Assembly (NCBI RefSeq): GCF_937129435.1
Contig: NZ_CAKZNF010000093.1
Location: 1 to 64,000 of the forward strand
Length of the DNA: 64,000 bases
DNA from: an uncultured Parasphingopyxis sp.
Lineage (GTDB): Bacteria; Pseudomonadota; Alphaproteobacteria; Sphingomonadales; Sphingomonadaceae
Reading direction: 5' to 3'
Positions within the stretch are counted from its first letter, which is position 1, and every line of letters begins with the position of its first letter. The position numbers were made by a program, and so were the translations under genes. Below are positions 16,920 through 24,755 of this stretch, piece by piece. Under the pieces are notes generated by a model. The model searched no databases. It saw nothing but the letters and a program-made list of their open reading frames with translations, and had not been told where the DNA came from.

Positions 16920-17414
16920 CTACTCGTCTTCGACCGGGCACTCGCCGAGATAGACCGCGGTGATCCGCCCACGAAGCTCCATCTCGAAACCGCTCTGGTC
17001 GACGCCGGACATCGTCAGGTCGACGCGCATGGCGAGCGGAGTGTAGGTTCCCGAAAAGGTCATATCCATGGCCATGCCGCCCGCATCCAGGCAGCGCAAC
17101 GACGCCAGCATCTGTCCATCGGCAAACACGCTCTCGACCATGTCGCAGTCGTCCTCCGACCGCATCATGTTGTGGGCCAGCGGATTGGCCGCCTCTTCGG
17201 CGTCCATGCACTCGATCTCCGTGTCGGACCCTTCGGCCAGGGTGCGCGCCAGTTCGCGCCATGCCTCTTCCTGCACCTCTTCCGGCACGGCGATCGAAAA
17301 TTCCGTCATTTCCATCGACGTCGCCCATTCGCCCGGACGGATGCCTCCGTCATAGGGGTTCGGCACGGGCTGGAGCCCCGCAGCGCCCGCAAGCGAAAAC
17401 AGCAATAACGACAT
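16920..17414 (-). CDS. DUF3617-type exported protein 6
   Basis: 164 residues with a short N-terminal hydrophobic stretch ([13 protein letters not shown]) and no lipobox. [15 protein letters not shown] is the family N-motif; Cys residues at IECMD, DDCD, LRCLD and GECP complete the pattern. It ends in an acidic tail (VEDE). It is first in the minus-strand run and diverges from uvrB about 100 bases away. Confidence 0.8.
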   Translation of the reverse strand: MSLLLFSLAGAAGLQPVPNPYDGGIRPGEWATSMEMTEFSIAVPEEVQEEAWRELARTLAEGSDTEIECMDAEEAANPLAHNMMRSEDDCDMVESVFADGQMLASLRCLDAGGMAMDMTFSGTYTPLAMRVDLTMSGVDQSGFEMELRGRITAVYLGECPVEDE

Positions 17415-17517
17415 ATATTCCCCTCCCTCCGGTGCGACCCGGCCGGATGTCAGCATGATCGCTTCGCCCGGCCAAGGCAATATTGCGGACGGGGGGCACA
17501 GCGCGCATATCGGGCGC

Positions 17518-19698
17518 ATGTCCATCGCCATCCGCACCGGCCTCGACGAACCCGAAACCGGCGAGAGCTTCACCCCACATCGCCCCGAACGCCCCGACAA
17601 GGCGGAGGGCGGCAAGCGCTTCGAGCTCGTCTCCGAATATGAGCCCTCGGGCGATCAGCCGACGGCGATCGCCGAGCTGGTGGAGACGGCGCAGGCCGGA
17701 GAGAAGGACCAGGTGCTGCTCGGCGTGACCGGCTCCGGCAAGACCTTCACCATGGCCAAGGTCGTCGAGGCGCTGCAGCGGCCGGCGCTCGTGCTCGCGC
17801 CGAACAAGATCCTCGCCGCGCAGCTCTATGGCGAATTCAAGAGCTTTTTCCCGAACAACGCGGTCGAATATTTCGTCAGCTATTACGATTATTACCAGCC
17901 CGAGGCCTATGTGCCGCGCTCGGACACCTATATCGAGAAAGAATCGAGCGTAAACGAGGCGATCGACCGGATGCGGCACTCGGCCACCCGCTCGCTTCTC
18001 GAACGCGACGATGTGCTGATCGTCGCTTCGGTCTCGTGCCTCTACGGTATCGGCTCGGTCGAGACCTATTCGGCGATGACTTTCTCGATCAAGAAGGGCG
18101 AGACGGTCGACCAACGGGAGCTGATCCGCAAGCTCGTGTCGCTGCAGTACAAGCGCAACGACCATGCTTTCGCCCGCGGCAATTTCCGCGTGCGCGGCGA
18201 CAATCTGGAGATCTTTCCCTCGCACTATGAGGATATGGCCTGGCGCATCTCCTTCTTCGGCGACGATATCGAGGAGATCGCCGAGTTCGATCCGCTGACC
18301 GGTAGGAAGGGCACGAAGCTCGACCGGGTGAAGGTGTTCGCGAACTCGCACTATGTCACCCCCGGCCCGACGATGAAGCAGGCGATGGGCGCGATCCGGC
18401 GCGAGCTTGAGGTGCGGCTGAAGGAGCTGCAGGACGAGGGCAAGCTGCTCGAAGCCCAGCGGCTCGAGCAACGCACGAACTTCGATCTTGAGATGATCGC
18501 CGCGACAGGTTCGTGCGCCGGGATCGAGAATTACAGCCGCTTCCTGACCGGGCGCCTCCCCGGCGAACCGCCGCCGACGCTGTTCGAATATCTCCCCGAC
18601 AATGCGCTGCTCTTCGTCGACGAGAGCCATCAGACGGTGCCGCAGATCGGCGCGATGGCGCGCGGCGACCATCGGCGCAAGATCACGCTGGCCGAATATG
18701 GCTTTCGTCTGCCGAGCTGCATCGACAACCGGCCGCTGCGCTTCAACGAATGGGATGCGATGCGGCCGCAGACGGTGTGCGTGTCCGCCACGCCCGGTCC
18801 ATGGGAGATGGAGCAGACGGGCGGCGTATTCAGCGAACAGGTGATCCGCCCCACCGGCCTGATCGATCCGCCGGTGGAGGTCAAACCCGTCGAGGAGCAG
18901 GTCGACGACTGTATCGCCGAATGCAAGGCGACCGCCGCCAAGGGCTATCGCACGCTGGTGACGACGCTCACGAAACGCATGGCCGAGGATTTGACCGAGT
19001 TCATGCACGAGGCCGGGCTCAAGGTCCGCTACATGCATTCGGACGTCGAGACGCTGGAGCGCATCGAGCTGATCCGCGACCTGCGGCTCGGCGTGTTCGA
19101 CGTGCTTGTCGGCATCAACCTGCTGCGCGAAGGCCTCGACATTCCCGAATGCGGGCTGGTCTGCATCCTCGATGCCGACAAGGAGGGCTTCCTGCGTTCG
19201 GAGACGAGCCTGGTCCAGACGATCGGCCGCGCCGCGCGCAACGTCGAAGGCCGCGTCATCCTCTATGCCGACCGCATCACCGGATCGATGGAACGCGCCA
19301 TGGCCGAGACCGACCGGCGGCGCGAAAAGCAGCGCGAATACAATATCGAACACGACATCACGCCGACCACGATCATCCGCAACATCGCCGATATCGTCGC
19401 CCACACGGCGTCGAAGGACCAGGTCACCGTCGATACCGGCGACGAAGAGGTCAACAACCTCGTCGGCCACAATCTGCGCGCCTATATCGAAGACCTCGAA
19501 AAACGCATGCGCGCCGCCGCAGCGGACCTCGAATTCGAAGAGGCTGGGCGGCTGAGGGACGAAATCCGCAAGCTCGAAGCCGAGGAACTCGGCCTGCCGC
19601 CCGACGAGCAGGTGGCTCAGCCGAAGGGGCGGGCGACAGAGGGGCGGCCAGGGACGCGGAAGTTGCGCTACGGCAAGACGCAGCGGAAGATGGGGTGA
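17518..19698 (+). CDS. uvrB: Excinuclease ABC subunit B
   Basis: 726 residues. The DNA-damage verification helicase-like subunit of nucleotide excision repair, loaded by UvrA and followed by UvrC. Walker A GVTGSGKT, the beta-hairpin region [12 protein letters not shown], Walker B-like DESHQTVPQ, the helicase motif QTIGRAARN and the C-terminal UVR motif ([25 protein letters not shown]) are all present. The N-terminus carries an extra ~35-residue lead. The ATG at 17518 is chosen by homology; no clear Shine-Dalgarno is visible and no GTTC-N7-GTTC box was found here, unlike uvrA. Confidence 0.95.
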   Translation: MSIAIRTGLDEPETGESFTPHRPERPDKAEGGKRFELVSEYEPSGDQPTAIAELVETAQAGEKDQVLLGVTGSGKTFTMAKVVEALQRPALVLAPNKILAAQLYGEFKSFFPNNAVEYFVSYYDYYQPEAYVPRSDTYIEKESSVNEAIDRMRHSATRSLLERDDVLIVASVSCLYGIGSVETYSAMTFSIKKGETVDQRELIRKLVSLQYKRNDHAFARGNFRVRGDNLEIFPSHYEDMAWRISFFGDDIEEIAEFDPLTGRKGTKLDRVKVFANSHYVTPGPTMKQAMGAIRRELEVRLKELQDEGKLLEAQRLEQRTNFDLEMIAATGSCAGIENYSRFLTGRLPGEPPPTLFEYLPDNALLFVDESHQTVPQIGAMARGDHRRKITLAEYGFRLPSCIDNRPLRFNEWDAMRPQTVCVSATPGPWEMEQTGGVFSEQVIRPTGLIDPPVEVKPVEEQVDDCIAECKATAAKGYRTLVTTLTKRMAEDLTEFMHEAGLKVRYMHSDVETLERIELIRDLRLGVFDVLVGINLLREGLDIPECGLVCILDADKEGFLRSETSLVQTIGRAARNVEGRVILYADRITGSMERAMAETDRRREKQREYNIEHDITPTTIIRNIADIVAHTASKDQVTVDTGDEEVNNLVGHNLRAYIEDLEKRMRAAAADLEFEEAGRLRDEIRKLEAEELGLPPDEQVAQPKGRATEGRPGTRKLRYGKTQRKMG

Positions 19699-19786
19699 TT
19701 TCACCGAACCAGGTTCGGGTTTCTGACGGCGGTAACACTGCCTAGGAATCTGCCATATCGAACCGACCGGAACCATTCCGGGTGTT

Positions 19787-19820
19787 CGGTTGACGCGATT
19801 CAACTCTAACCGATCAACCG
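19787..19820. promoter_or_regulatory. Inverted repeat upstream of the toxin-antitoxin pair
   Basis: CGGTTGA and TCAACCG form a perfect 7-bp dyad with a 20-base gap, 36 bases ahead of the toxin ATG at 19856. Its position fits an autoregulatory operator for the HTH antitoxin. CGAACC/GGTTCG-like sequences lie just upstream as well. Confidence 0.45.
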
Positions 19821-19855
19821 GTATTGTCGTAAGTCGGAAAACCTGAGAGGACGTA

Positions 19856-20236
19856 ATGCCCGAACGACCGGCACATTTTGACACGCCGCAATCTGTCCTC
19901 TATAAAGGACACGCTTTCGAGGTTCGCGTTACCGAACTTTTCGAAGACTGGCTCGACAATCTGCGCGACCGGCAAGCCCGGGCGCGGATGCCCAGCCATC
20001 TTCGCAAGCTCGGCGACGGGAATTTCGGGAACGCAAAATCGGTGGGCGGTGGCGTTCACGAGTTGCGGCTGAATTTCGGGCCCGGTTACCGCGCCTATTT
20101 CGTCATTCGCGACAATCGCCTCGTCCTGCTGCTTTGCGGCGGTGACAAGTCCAGCCAGAAGCGCGCTATCGCTCTGGCCAAGGAGATGGCGAAAGGCGAT
20201 TTCGATGACGAAGAAGGTTCGGACCAGGGTGTTTGA
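19856..20236 (+). CDS. RelE/ParE-superfamily toxin (HigB-like)
   Basis: 126 residues. Matches the addiction-module killer-protein group: FEDWLDNLRDRQARARM, then the core YRAYFVIRDNRLVLLLCGGDKSSQKRAI. This group is typically paired with a downstream HTH antidote. Toxins of this fold usually cleave mRNA at the ribosome. GAGAGG lies before the ATG. The reading frame overlaps the next gene by 32 bases, which fits toxin-first, coupled translation. Confidence 0.85.
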   Translation: MPERPAHFDTPQSVLYKGHAFEVRVTELFEDWLDNLRDRQARARMPSHLRKLGDGNFGNAKSVGGGVHELRLNFGPGYRAYFVIRDNRLVLLLCGGDKSSQKRAIALAKEMAKGDFDDEEGSDQGV

Positions 20237-20498
20237 TCCGGCGAAATATCTCCAAACCGAAGAGGACATTATCGCCTATCTCGACGAGGCGATGAAGGAA
20301 AACGACCCCACACACATTGCCCGCGCGCTGGGCGATGTCGCGCGGTCAGAGGGAATGACGGAGATTTCGCGGCGCACGGGCCTCGGCCGGCAGGCGCTCT
20401 ACAAAGCCTTGTCCGACCAAGGGAACCCGACGCTGGAGACGGTAACGGCAATCATCGCGTCGCTTGGCTTACGTCTCTCGATCCAGAAAGCGGCATAG
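20205..20498 (+). CDS. HTH antitoxin of the toxin-antitoxin pair (HigA-like)
   Basis: 97 residues starting at the ATG at 20205 within the toxin reading frame. FDPAKYLQTEEDIIAYLDEAM is the antidote-family N-terminus. GMTEISRRTGLGRQALYKALS is a Cro/CI-type helix-turn-helix, and NPTLETVTAIIASLGLRLSI closes the fold. It should neutralise the upstream toxin and repress the operon through the dyad near 19787. Confidence 0.88.
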   Translation: MTKKVRTRVFDPAKYLQTEEDIIAYLDEAMKENDPTHIARALGDVARSEGMTEISRRTGLGRQALYKALSDQGNPTLETVTAIIASLGLRLSIQKAA

Positions 20499-20634
20499 AG
20501 CAACGGCGCTATCGCATCGCGGTTTTCGGGTGGGCCAAGATCACTGCCATCTCTGATTTGCCGCCCGCCAACACTTCCTTGATTCCCCGCCGCATTCTCC
20601 CCATTGGTGGGACAGGCCAAATCCGGAGAGAGAT

Positions 20635-21306
20635 GTGCGCGTAACGCTTGCCCTATTGACGACCGCCCTGGCGTTGACCGCCTGTGCCAAGTCCGAGACG
20701 CCCGAAGAGGCGCGCGCGGCGGCGCAGGAGGCCTATGCCGCCTTCGACGCCGAGGCGCAGGCCAATCGCGGCGACGATGAAGAGGATGCGCTGCTCGGCA
20801 CATCGCCGGGGCAGATCAACACCGCCGGCGCGATGACGCCGGGAAGCTGGTCCACCGTCACCGAAGGCACAGAGCGCATGGCGCGCTATGGCGAGGATGG
20901 CAGCATGGCCGTCGTCACGATCAGCTGCGAACTGGGCGGCGGCATCGACATGCGCTTGCCCGGCGTCGCGCCGCAGGGCGGCTCGTCCACCGTCAACATC
21001 TCCTCGCCCGAGGGCAGCTCGACCTTCACCGCGTCCGATACCATCGCCGATGATCCGGAAACCTATATCTCGGTTCCCGCCAGCGATCCGTTCATCGGCC
21101 GGCTGATTTCGGGCAACGGCCCCTTCGCGCTGCGCATGGGCACCGAACGCCGGATCGTTTTCCCGGCCGACGATATCCTGACGAGCATCGTCAGCGCCTG
21201 CGATCGGCGCGGCGACGACGATGCGGCGACGGGCGGCGCGGCGACCGACGCAACAACGGCGACGACGCCTGCCGCTACAGCCGATGGCGCGGAGACCGGC
21301 CAATGA
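20635..21306 (+). CDS. PGxW lipoprotein A (TPGSW group)
   Basis: 223 residues from a GTG start at 20635; GGAGAG lies just before it, and the ATG two bases earlier is out of frame and stops at once. Lipobox LTAC, a helical acidic region, then MTPGSWSTVTEG, the start of a beta-rich domain with two Cys (ISCELG, SACDRR). The C-terminus is Ala/Thr-rich and low complexity. It shares TPG(S/T)W plus a following Cys with the next two genes, with which it probably forms an operon. Confidence 0.8.
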   Translation: MRVTLALLTTALALTACAKSETPEEARAAAQEAYAAFDAEAQANRGDDEEDALLGTSPGQINTAGAMTPGSWSTVTEGTERMARYGEDGSMAVVTISCELGGGIDMRLPGVAPQGGSSTVNISSPEGSSTFTASDTIADDPETYISVPASDPFIGRLISGNGPFALRMGTERRIVFPADDILTSIVSACDRRGDDDAATGGAATDATTATTPAATADGAETGQ

Positions 21307-21857
21307 CGCATCGCACCGCGCTTCGAAACGCCACCGCGCTCGGCGTGACGCTGGCGATGCTGGCGGCTTGCTACCCCTCGCCTCCGGCGCCGCCGCCACC
21401 GCCCACACCGCCGCCACCGGCCCCCGCACCGCCGCCTCCGCCACCGCCCGAGCCGCAAGGTGACTGGCGCGACATCGAAGTCACCCCCGGCACTTGGGTC
21501 TATCGCGACGATGCGCGCGGATCGGTGGCGCTGTTCGGCGAGCCGAACCAGGAAGCGGCCTTTGTCGTGCGCTGCGACATGTCCGACCGCCGCATCTATT
21601 TTTCGCGCGAAGGCAGCGTTGCGGGCGGGCAGGGCATGATGATGTTCCAGGCATCGGCGGGCACGCGGTCCTATCCCGCGCAGAACGGTACCGGCGGCAA
21701 TAACTATGTCGTCGCCATGACGAGCGCGAGCGACGACTATCTCGACACCATCGCCTATAGCCGCGGGCGGATCGTCGTCTCGGTCAGCGGCCTGCGCGTG
21801 CTCGCCATCCCGAACTGGGGAGAAATGACACGCGTGTTCGAGGATTGCCGGGGCTAG
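21303..21857 (+). CDS. PGxW lipoprotein B with polyproline stalk
   Basis: 184 residues overlapping the previous gene by four bases (ATGA). Lipobox LAAC, then about 25 residues that are almost all Pro (PPAPPPPPTPPPP-type), a rigid stalk that would hold the domain away from the membrane. The domain starts VTPGTWVYRDD and carries VVRCD and a last Cys at EDCRG. The DNA in the stalk is CCG/CCA-rich and repetitive. Function unknown. Confidence 0.8.
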   Translation: MTHRTALRNATALGVTLAMLAACYPSPPAPPPPPTPPPPAPAPPPPPPPEPQGDWRDIEVTPGTWVYRDDARGSVALFGEPNQEAAFVVRCDMSDRRIYFSREGSVAGGQGMMMFQASAGTRSYPAQNGTGGNNYVVAMTSASDDYLDTIAYSRGRIVVSVSGLRVLAIPNWGEMTRVFEDCRG

Positions 21858-21943
21858 CCACCCGCCGCCGCACTGCCGCAAAGCTGTAACACTTCCGTGC
21901 CATGCGGCGCGCTTTGCGATGAGTCGCGACAGGAGCTTTCAAT

Positions 21944-22456
21944 ATGACGATGCGTGTCCATGGCGCCGCGATGGCGCTGGTTCTGGCCCTTACGGCGTGC
22001 AGCGGCGGCGGGGAATCCACCGGCGATACCGTCGAGGAGCCCGCGCCGCTGGAACTCACGCCCGGCAGCTGGGCCGCCAATGACGAGCAGGCCGCCTTCG
22101 CCGATGAGGACGGCAACCGGCTCGCCACCTTCCGTTGCGACGCCGAAACCGGCGAGCTGATGCTGGAAACCGACGGCGATTTCGCCGAGGGCGCGCGCCG
22201 CGCGATGCTCGTGCGCGTCGGCAATTTCATGCACGGCATCGATCCGGTCGAGGTCCGCGATGACGGCGAGGGCCCCGTCAAGGTGGCCCGCCTTCCCGCC
22301 AGCGGCCCGATCACGACCGCGCTGATGGGCGAACCCTCGCCGATGACGATCGAGACCGACGGCGGCGAACCGGTGATGCTCGAGACCGACGAAGCGCTGC
22401 AGGGCTTTGTCGAGCGATGCCGGGATGCGGAAATGCCGGCCGAAAGCGGCGAATAA
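21944..22456 (+). CDS. PGxW lipoprotein C (TPGSW group)
   Basis: 170 residues: signal with lipobox LTAC, Gly/Glu-rich linker, LTPGSWAANDEQ, a beta-rich domain with TFRCD and a final Cys (VERCRD). It is clearly paralogous to A and B. AGGAG lies about 10 bases before the ATG. Together with the DUF3617 run this makes ten PGxW proteins within 10 kb. Confidence 0.8.
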   Translation: MTMRVHGAAMALVLALTACSGGGESTGDTVEEPAPLELTPGSWAANDEQAAFADEDGNRLATFRCDAETGELMLETDGDFAEGARRAMLVRVGNFMHGIDPVEVRDDGEGPVKVARLPASGPITTALMGEPSPMTIETDGGEPVMLETDEALQGFVERCRDAEMPAESGE

Positions 22457-22532
22457 AAAGCCGCGAACGGGTCCGTCGCGGCGAGCGGCAGAGAATTACC
22501 CAGAAAAAAATTCAATTCAAGGCTTGTTCCGC

Positions 22533-22555
22533 GACTCGCGATGATTCATTGATTC
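22533..22555. promoter_or_regulatory. Cluster of three GANTC (CcrM) sites upstream of the 18-codon ORF
   Basis: GACTC at 22533, GATTC at 22543 and GATTC at 22551 lie within 23 bases, about 40 bases ahead of the small ORF. GANTC is the CcrM methylation site in alphaproteobacteria and is generally sparse; clusters in promoters often mark methylation-sensitive, cell-cycle-linked transcription. The TGATTCATTGATTCA stretch is also a near-tandem repeat. Confidence 0.4.
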
Positions 22556-22591
22556 ACATGCAGTTTCAACAGCGCGAAAGGAGGTGATCCG

Positions 22592-22648
22592 ATGTCTCAT
22601 GGTTCAGCAATGGGGTCGGTTCAGTCGTTTCGGGAGATGCGGGCCTAA
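22592..22648 (+). CDS. 18-residue ORF behind a full-length Shine-Dalgarno
   Basis: ATG to TAA encodes MSHGSAMGSVQSFREMRA. Directly in front, 22576-22590 reads GAAAGGAGGTGATCC, a 15-base perfect complement to the 3' tail of bacterial 16S rRNA, far longer than the usual 4-6 bases. Only the G of GATG separates it from the start. A strong intrinsic terminator follows at 22699-22731, so this is a short independent transcript of about 150-200 bases. It may be a small protein, a leader-type ribosome-binding RNA, or both. Confidence 0.6.
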   Translation: MSHGSAMGSVQSFREMRA

Positions 22649-22698
22649 CGACCCGCCTTAGTCTTCCCGGCCGGCACTCCGGCCGCTGACCATGTTAG

Positions 22699-22731
22699 AG
22701 ACCGCCGGGCAAGCTGCCCGGCGGTCTTTTT
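22699..22731 (+). terminator. Intrinsic terminator after the 18-codon ORF
   Basis: AGACCGCCGGGCA and TGCCCGGCGGTCT form a perfect 13-bp stem with an AGC loop, followed by TTTTTC. Strong and clearly oriented for plus-strand transcription. Confidence 0.85.
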
Positions 22732-22736
22732 CATTG

Positions 22737-22875
22737 TTTGTCAGGCTCGACCTGGCGGTCGAGCGCCGCACCAGCCCGCTCCCCCACCCGGCCTCCCATC
22801 CAGTGTACGCTCGTGGGAGGCCGGGTGGGGGAGCGGGCTGGTGCGGCGCTTTGGCGTTAGCCAAAGTCTGACAAA
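22737..22875. repeat. Cloverleaf palindromic element, copy 2
   Basis: TTTGTCAG, side hairpin CTCGACCTGGCGGTCGAG, CGCCGCACC, long central hairpin, GGTGCGGCG, side hairpin CTTTGGCGTTAGCCAAAG and TCTGACAAA. The right end touches the stop codon of the minus-strand hydroxylase at 22876. Confidence 0.85.
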
Positions 22876-23625
22876 TCAACGCACAAACGGATAAATCAAC
22901 AACCCGCCGAAACTCCGCTCATGCTCGCCCTCGGCGCCGATCTTCATACCGATCTCGCGCGGCTTGGGATTGGCCGAGCCGAAGAGCCGGTCCCAGACCG
23001 ACAGGATCGCGGTGTAGTTGCTGTCGGTGTCTTGGCGGATCGCGTGGTGGTGCCGCCAGTGGATGGACGGGGTGACGATAATCCACGAAAGCGCCCGTTC
23101 GAATGCAGCAGGCAATCGGACGTTCGAATGGTGGAATGTCGCGTTCGCCATCAGGATCGCTTCGAACAGCAGCATCGTCCACGGCGTGATGCCGAGCAGG
23201 ATCGCCGGGATCAGACGCATCGCCGCCGACAGGCATATCTCCGCCAGATGAAAGCGGAAGGCCGAACTCGCGTCGAGAAATTCGTCGAGATGGTGCGGCG
23301 CGTGGAGCCGCCACATCAACGGCACGCGGTGATAGGCGCGGTGCATCCCGTACGTCCACAGGTCGAGTGCGAGGAGCTGGACGGCGATGGCGCCAGCCGT
23401 TCCAAGCGCGGCAAGAGGGATAACCGGCCCCAGCCCTCCCGCTATGCTGCCCGCCAGCCACAGCAGCAGCGGCGCCGCCGTCATGGCGAGCACCCCGAGG
23501 CCGAGATTGCGCGCTATGCGCCGCCCATTGTCGCGCGGTGGACAGTCGGCAGGGCGGAGCCGTTCGAGCAGGAAGACGAGCGCGATCCAGCTTCCGGTGG
23601 CGACTGTGATCCAGGGATTAGGCAC
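22876..23625 (-). CDS. Sterol desaturase/fatty acid hydroxylase-family membrane enzyme
   Basis: 249 residues with several hydrophobic segments and the di-iron histidine clusters of the family: HRAYH, HAPHH and, further on, HWRHHH (with HHS between them). Members hydroxylate or desaturate lipids or carotenoids at the inner membrane. The substrate is not evident. The protein begins at the ATG at 23625 with a hydrophobic helix. The stop abuts cloverleaf element copy 2. Confidence 0.85.
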   Translation of the reverse strand: MPNPWITVATGSWIALVFLLERLRPADCPPRDNGRRIARNLGLGVLAMTAAPLLLWLAGSIAGGLGPVIPLAALGTAGAIAVQLLALDLWTYGMHRAYHRVPLMWRLHAPHHLDEFLDASSAFRFHLAEICLSAAMRLIPAILLGITPWTMLLFEAILMANATFHHSNVRLPAAFERALSWIIVTPSIHWRHHHAIRQDTDSNYTAILSVWDRLFGSANPKPREIGMKIGAEGEHERSFGGLLIYPFVR

Positions 23626-23644
23626 AGGCTATAGCGCCCAACTG

Positions 23645-23745
23645 TTCGTCATTGGGAGGAGCCGAAGGCGACGCGGCGATCCAGGGCCGCAAACTCTGTC
23701 CTGCCTGGCTCTGGATTGCTTCGCTGCGCTCGCAATGACGAGGGG
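23645..23745. repeat. Palindromic intergenic element (CGTCATTG...CAATGACG type)
   Basis: TCGTCATTGGGAGGAGCCGAAGGCGACGCGGCGATCCAG pairs with CTGGATTGCTTCGCTGCGCTCGCAATGACGAG around a short spacer. It is a type of large palindrome common in alphaproteobacterial genomes (general knowledge). It lies between two minus-strand genes. Confidence 0.7.
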
Positions 23746-23747
23746 CT

Positions 23748-24173
23748 TCATGTGGCGCCGACCTCGTTCTGTCCCCGATATCGCCGGGCCACCCGCCCTT
23801 GCCACAGCATCAGCAGCGGCACGACGCCCAGCTCCATGACCAGGCCGAAACGATGCCCATCGCTCGCCAACCCATATTCGAAGGCCGAGAATGCCCGGGC
23901 CAGCCCGCCGCCGACGACCATCAGCCCGAGCAGCCGGAAGCGCGCCGTCTTCGTCTCGATGGCGGGAATGCACGTCGCGAAGGCGATGCCGAGAACGAAA
24001 AAGATGCCGGAGAGATAGCGGAAATGGCTGTCGAGATCGATCGGCGGCGGATTGCCGATGCCCGAAAGGATGGCGGGGCCCAGGATCACGCTCGCTCCGC
24101 CCATGGAGAGCGGCACGAGACAGGCGATCGCCACCGCTGCCTGCAGCAATCCTCTCTCCGTGCCGGCTATCAC
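23748..24173 (-). CDS. DUF4345-family membrane protein
   Basis: 141 residues with four hydrophobic segments and the family features RYLSGIFFVLGIAFA and LLGLMVVGGGLARAFSA. An inner-membrane protein of unknown role. Its ATG overlaps the stop of the upstream DUF2721 gene by four bases (24170-24173), so the pair is translationally coupled. Confidence 0.8.
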   Translation of the reverse strand: MIAGTERGLLQAAVAIACLVPLSMGGASVILGPAILSGIGNPPPIDLDSHFRYLSGIFFVLGIAFATCIPAIETKTARFRLLGLMVVGGGLARAFSAFEYGLASDGHRFGLVMELGVVPLLMLWQGRVARRYRGQNEVGAT

Positions 24174-24631
24174 AGGATGTTGTGCCCGACGATATCGGTG
24201 CGCACATGGATGGTGCGGTAGGCGAGCAGGACCTCCCAGAGGAAAAGGACCAGCCCCGGGATCAGCAGCGCCATCACGCCAATGAAGCTGGCCGCTATCG
24301 TCAGCGAGAGATCCACCGCCATCCAGCTAGTGAGGAACAGCAGTGCGACGACGAGGCAGACAGCGATCATCGACGCCGTTCCGAAAAAGATCGCCCAGTT
24401 GACGACGTTCATCCGCCGGTCGAGCTTCTTCAGCTCACCGACCAGCATATCATGCTCCGGTCCCGGCACTTCGGGCAGCATCGCCGCGACGGCACGGGCG
24501 CGATCGACGACGCGCGCCAGCCGCCCGGCCGCCAGTTGCAGGAACTGGCCGATCCCGACGAGCAGAAAGGCCGGCGCCAGCGCCAGCTGGATGATCTCCG
24601 CAATCTCGAGCGACATGTCCATGCGCCGCAT
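24170..24631 (-). CDS. DUF2721-family membrane protein
   Basis: 153 residues. A first hydrophobic helix (about 10-28) contains LALAPAFLLVGIGQFLQ, then RLARVVDRAR and LKKLDRRMNVVNWAI, which are hallmarks of DUF2721. Two further helices follow (about 82-105 and 112-138). An inner-membrane protein of unknown function, co-transcribed with the DUF4345 gene. Confidence 0.85.
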   Translation of the reverse strand: MRRMDMSLEIAEIIQLALAPAFLLVGIGQFLQLAAGRLARVVDRARAVAAMLPEVPGPEHDMLVGELKKLDRRMNVVNWAIFFGTASMIAVCLVVALLFLTSWMAVDLSLTIAASFIGVMALLIPGLVLFLWEVLLAYRTIHVRTDIVGHNIL

Positions 24632-24755
24632 CTCTCCGCGCTAAACCGGAGCCGGTCAAGCATGGCGGATCGGCCGGCCCGCAACGACTGATCGAGTTTC
24701 GGTTTCAGCATGCGCAGGAATATTTGTTATCCGCGCACTGGAGCTTTCGCCCGCC

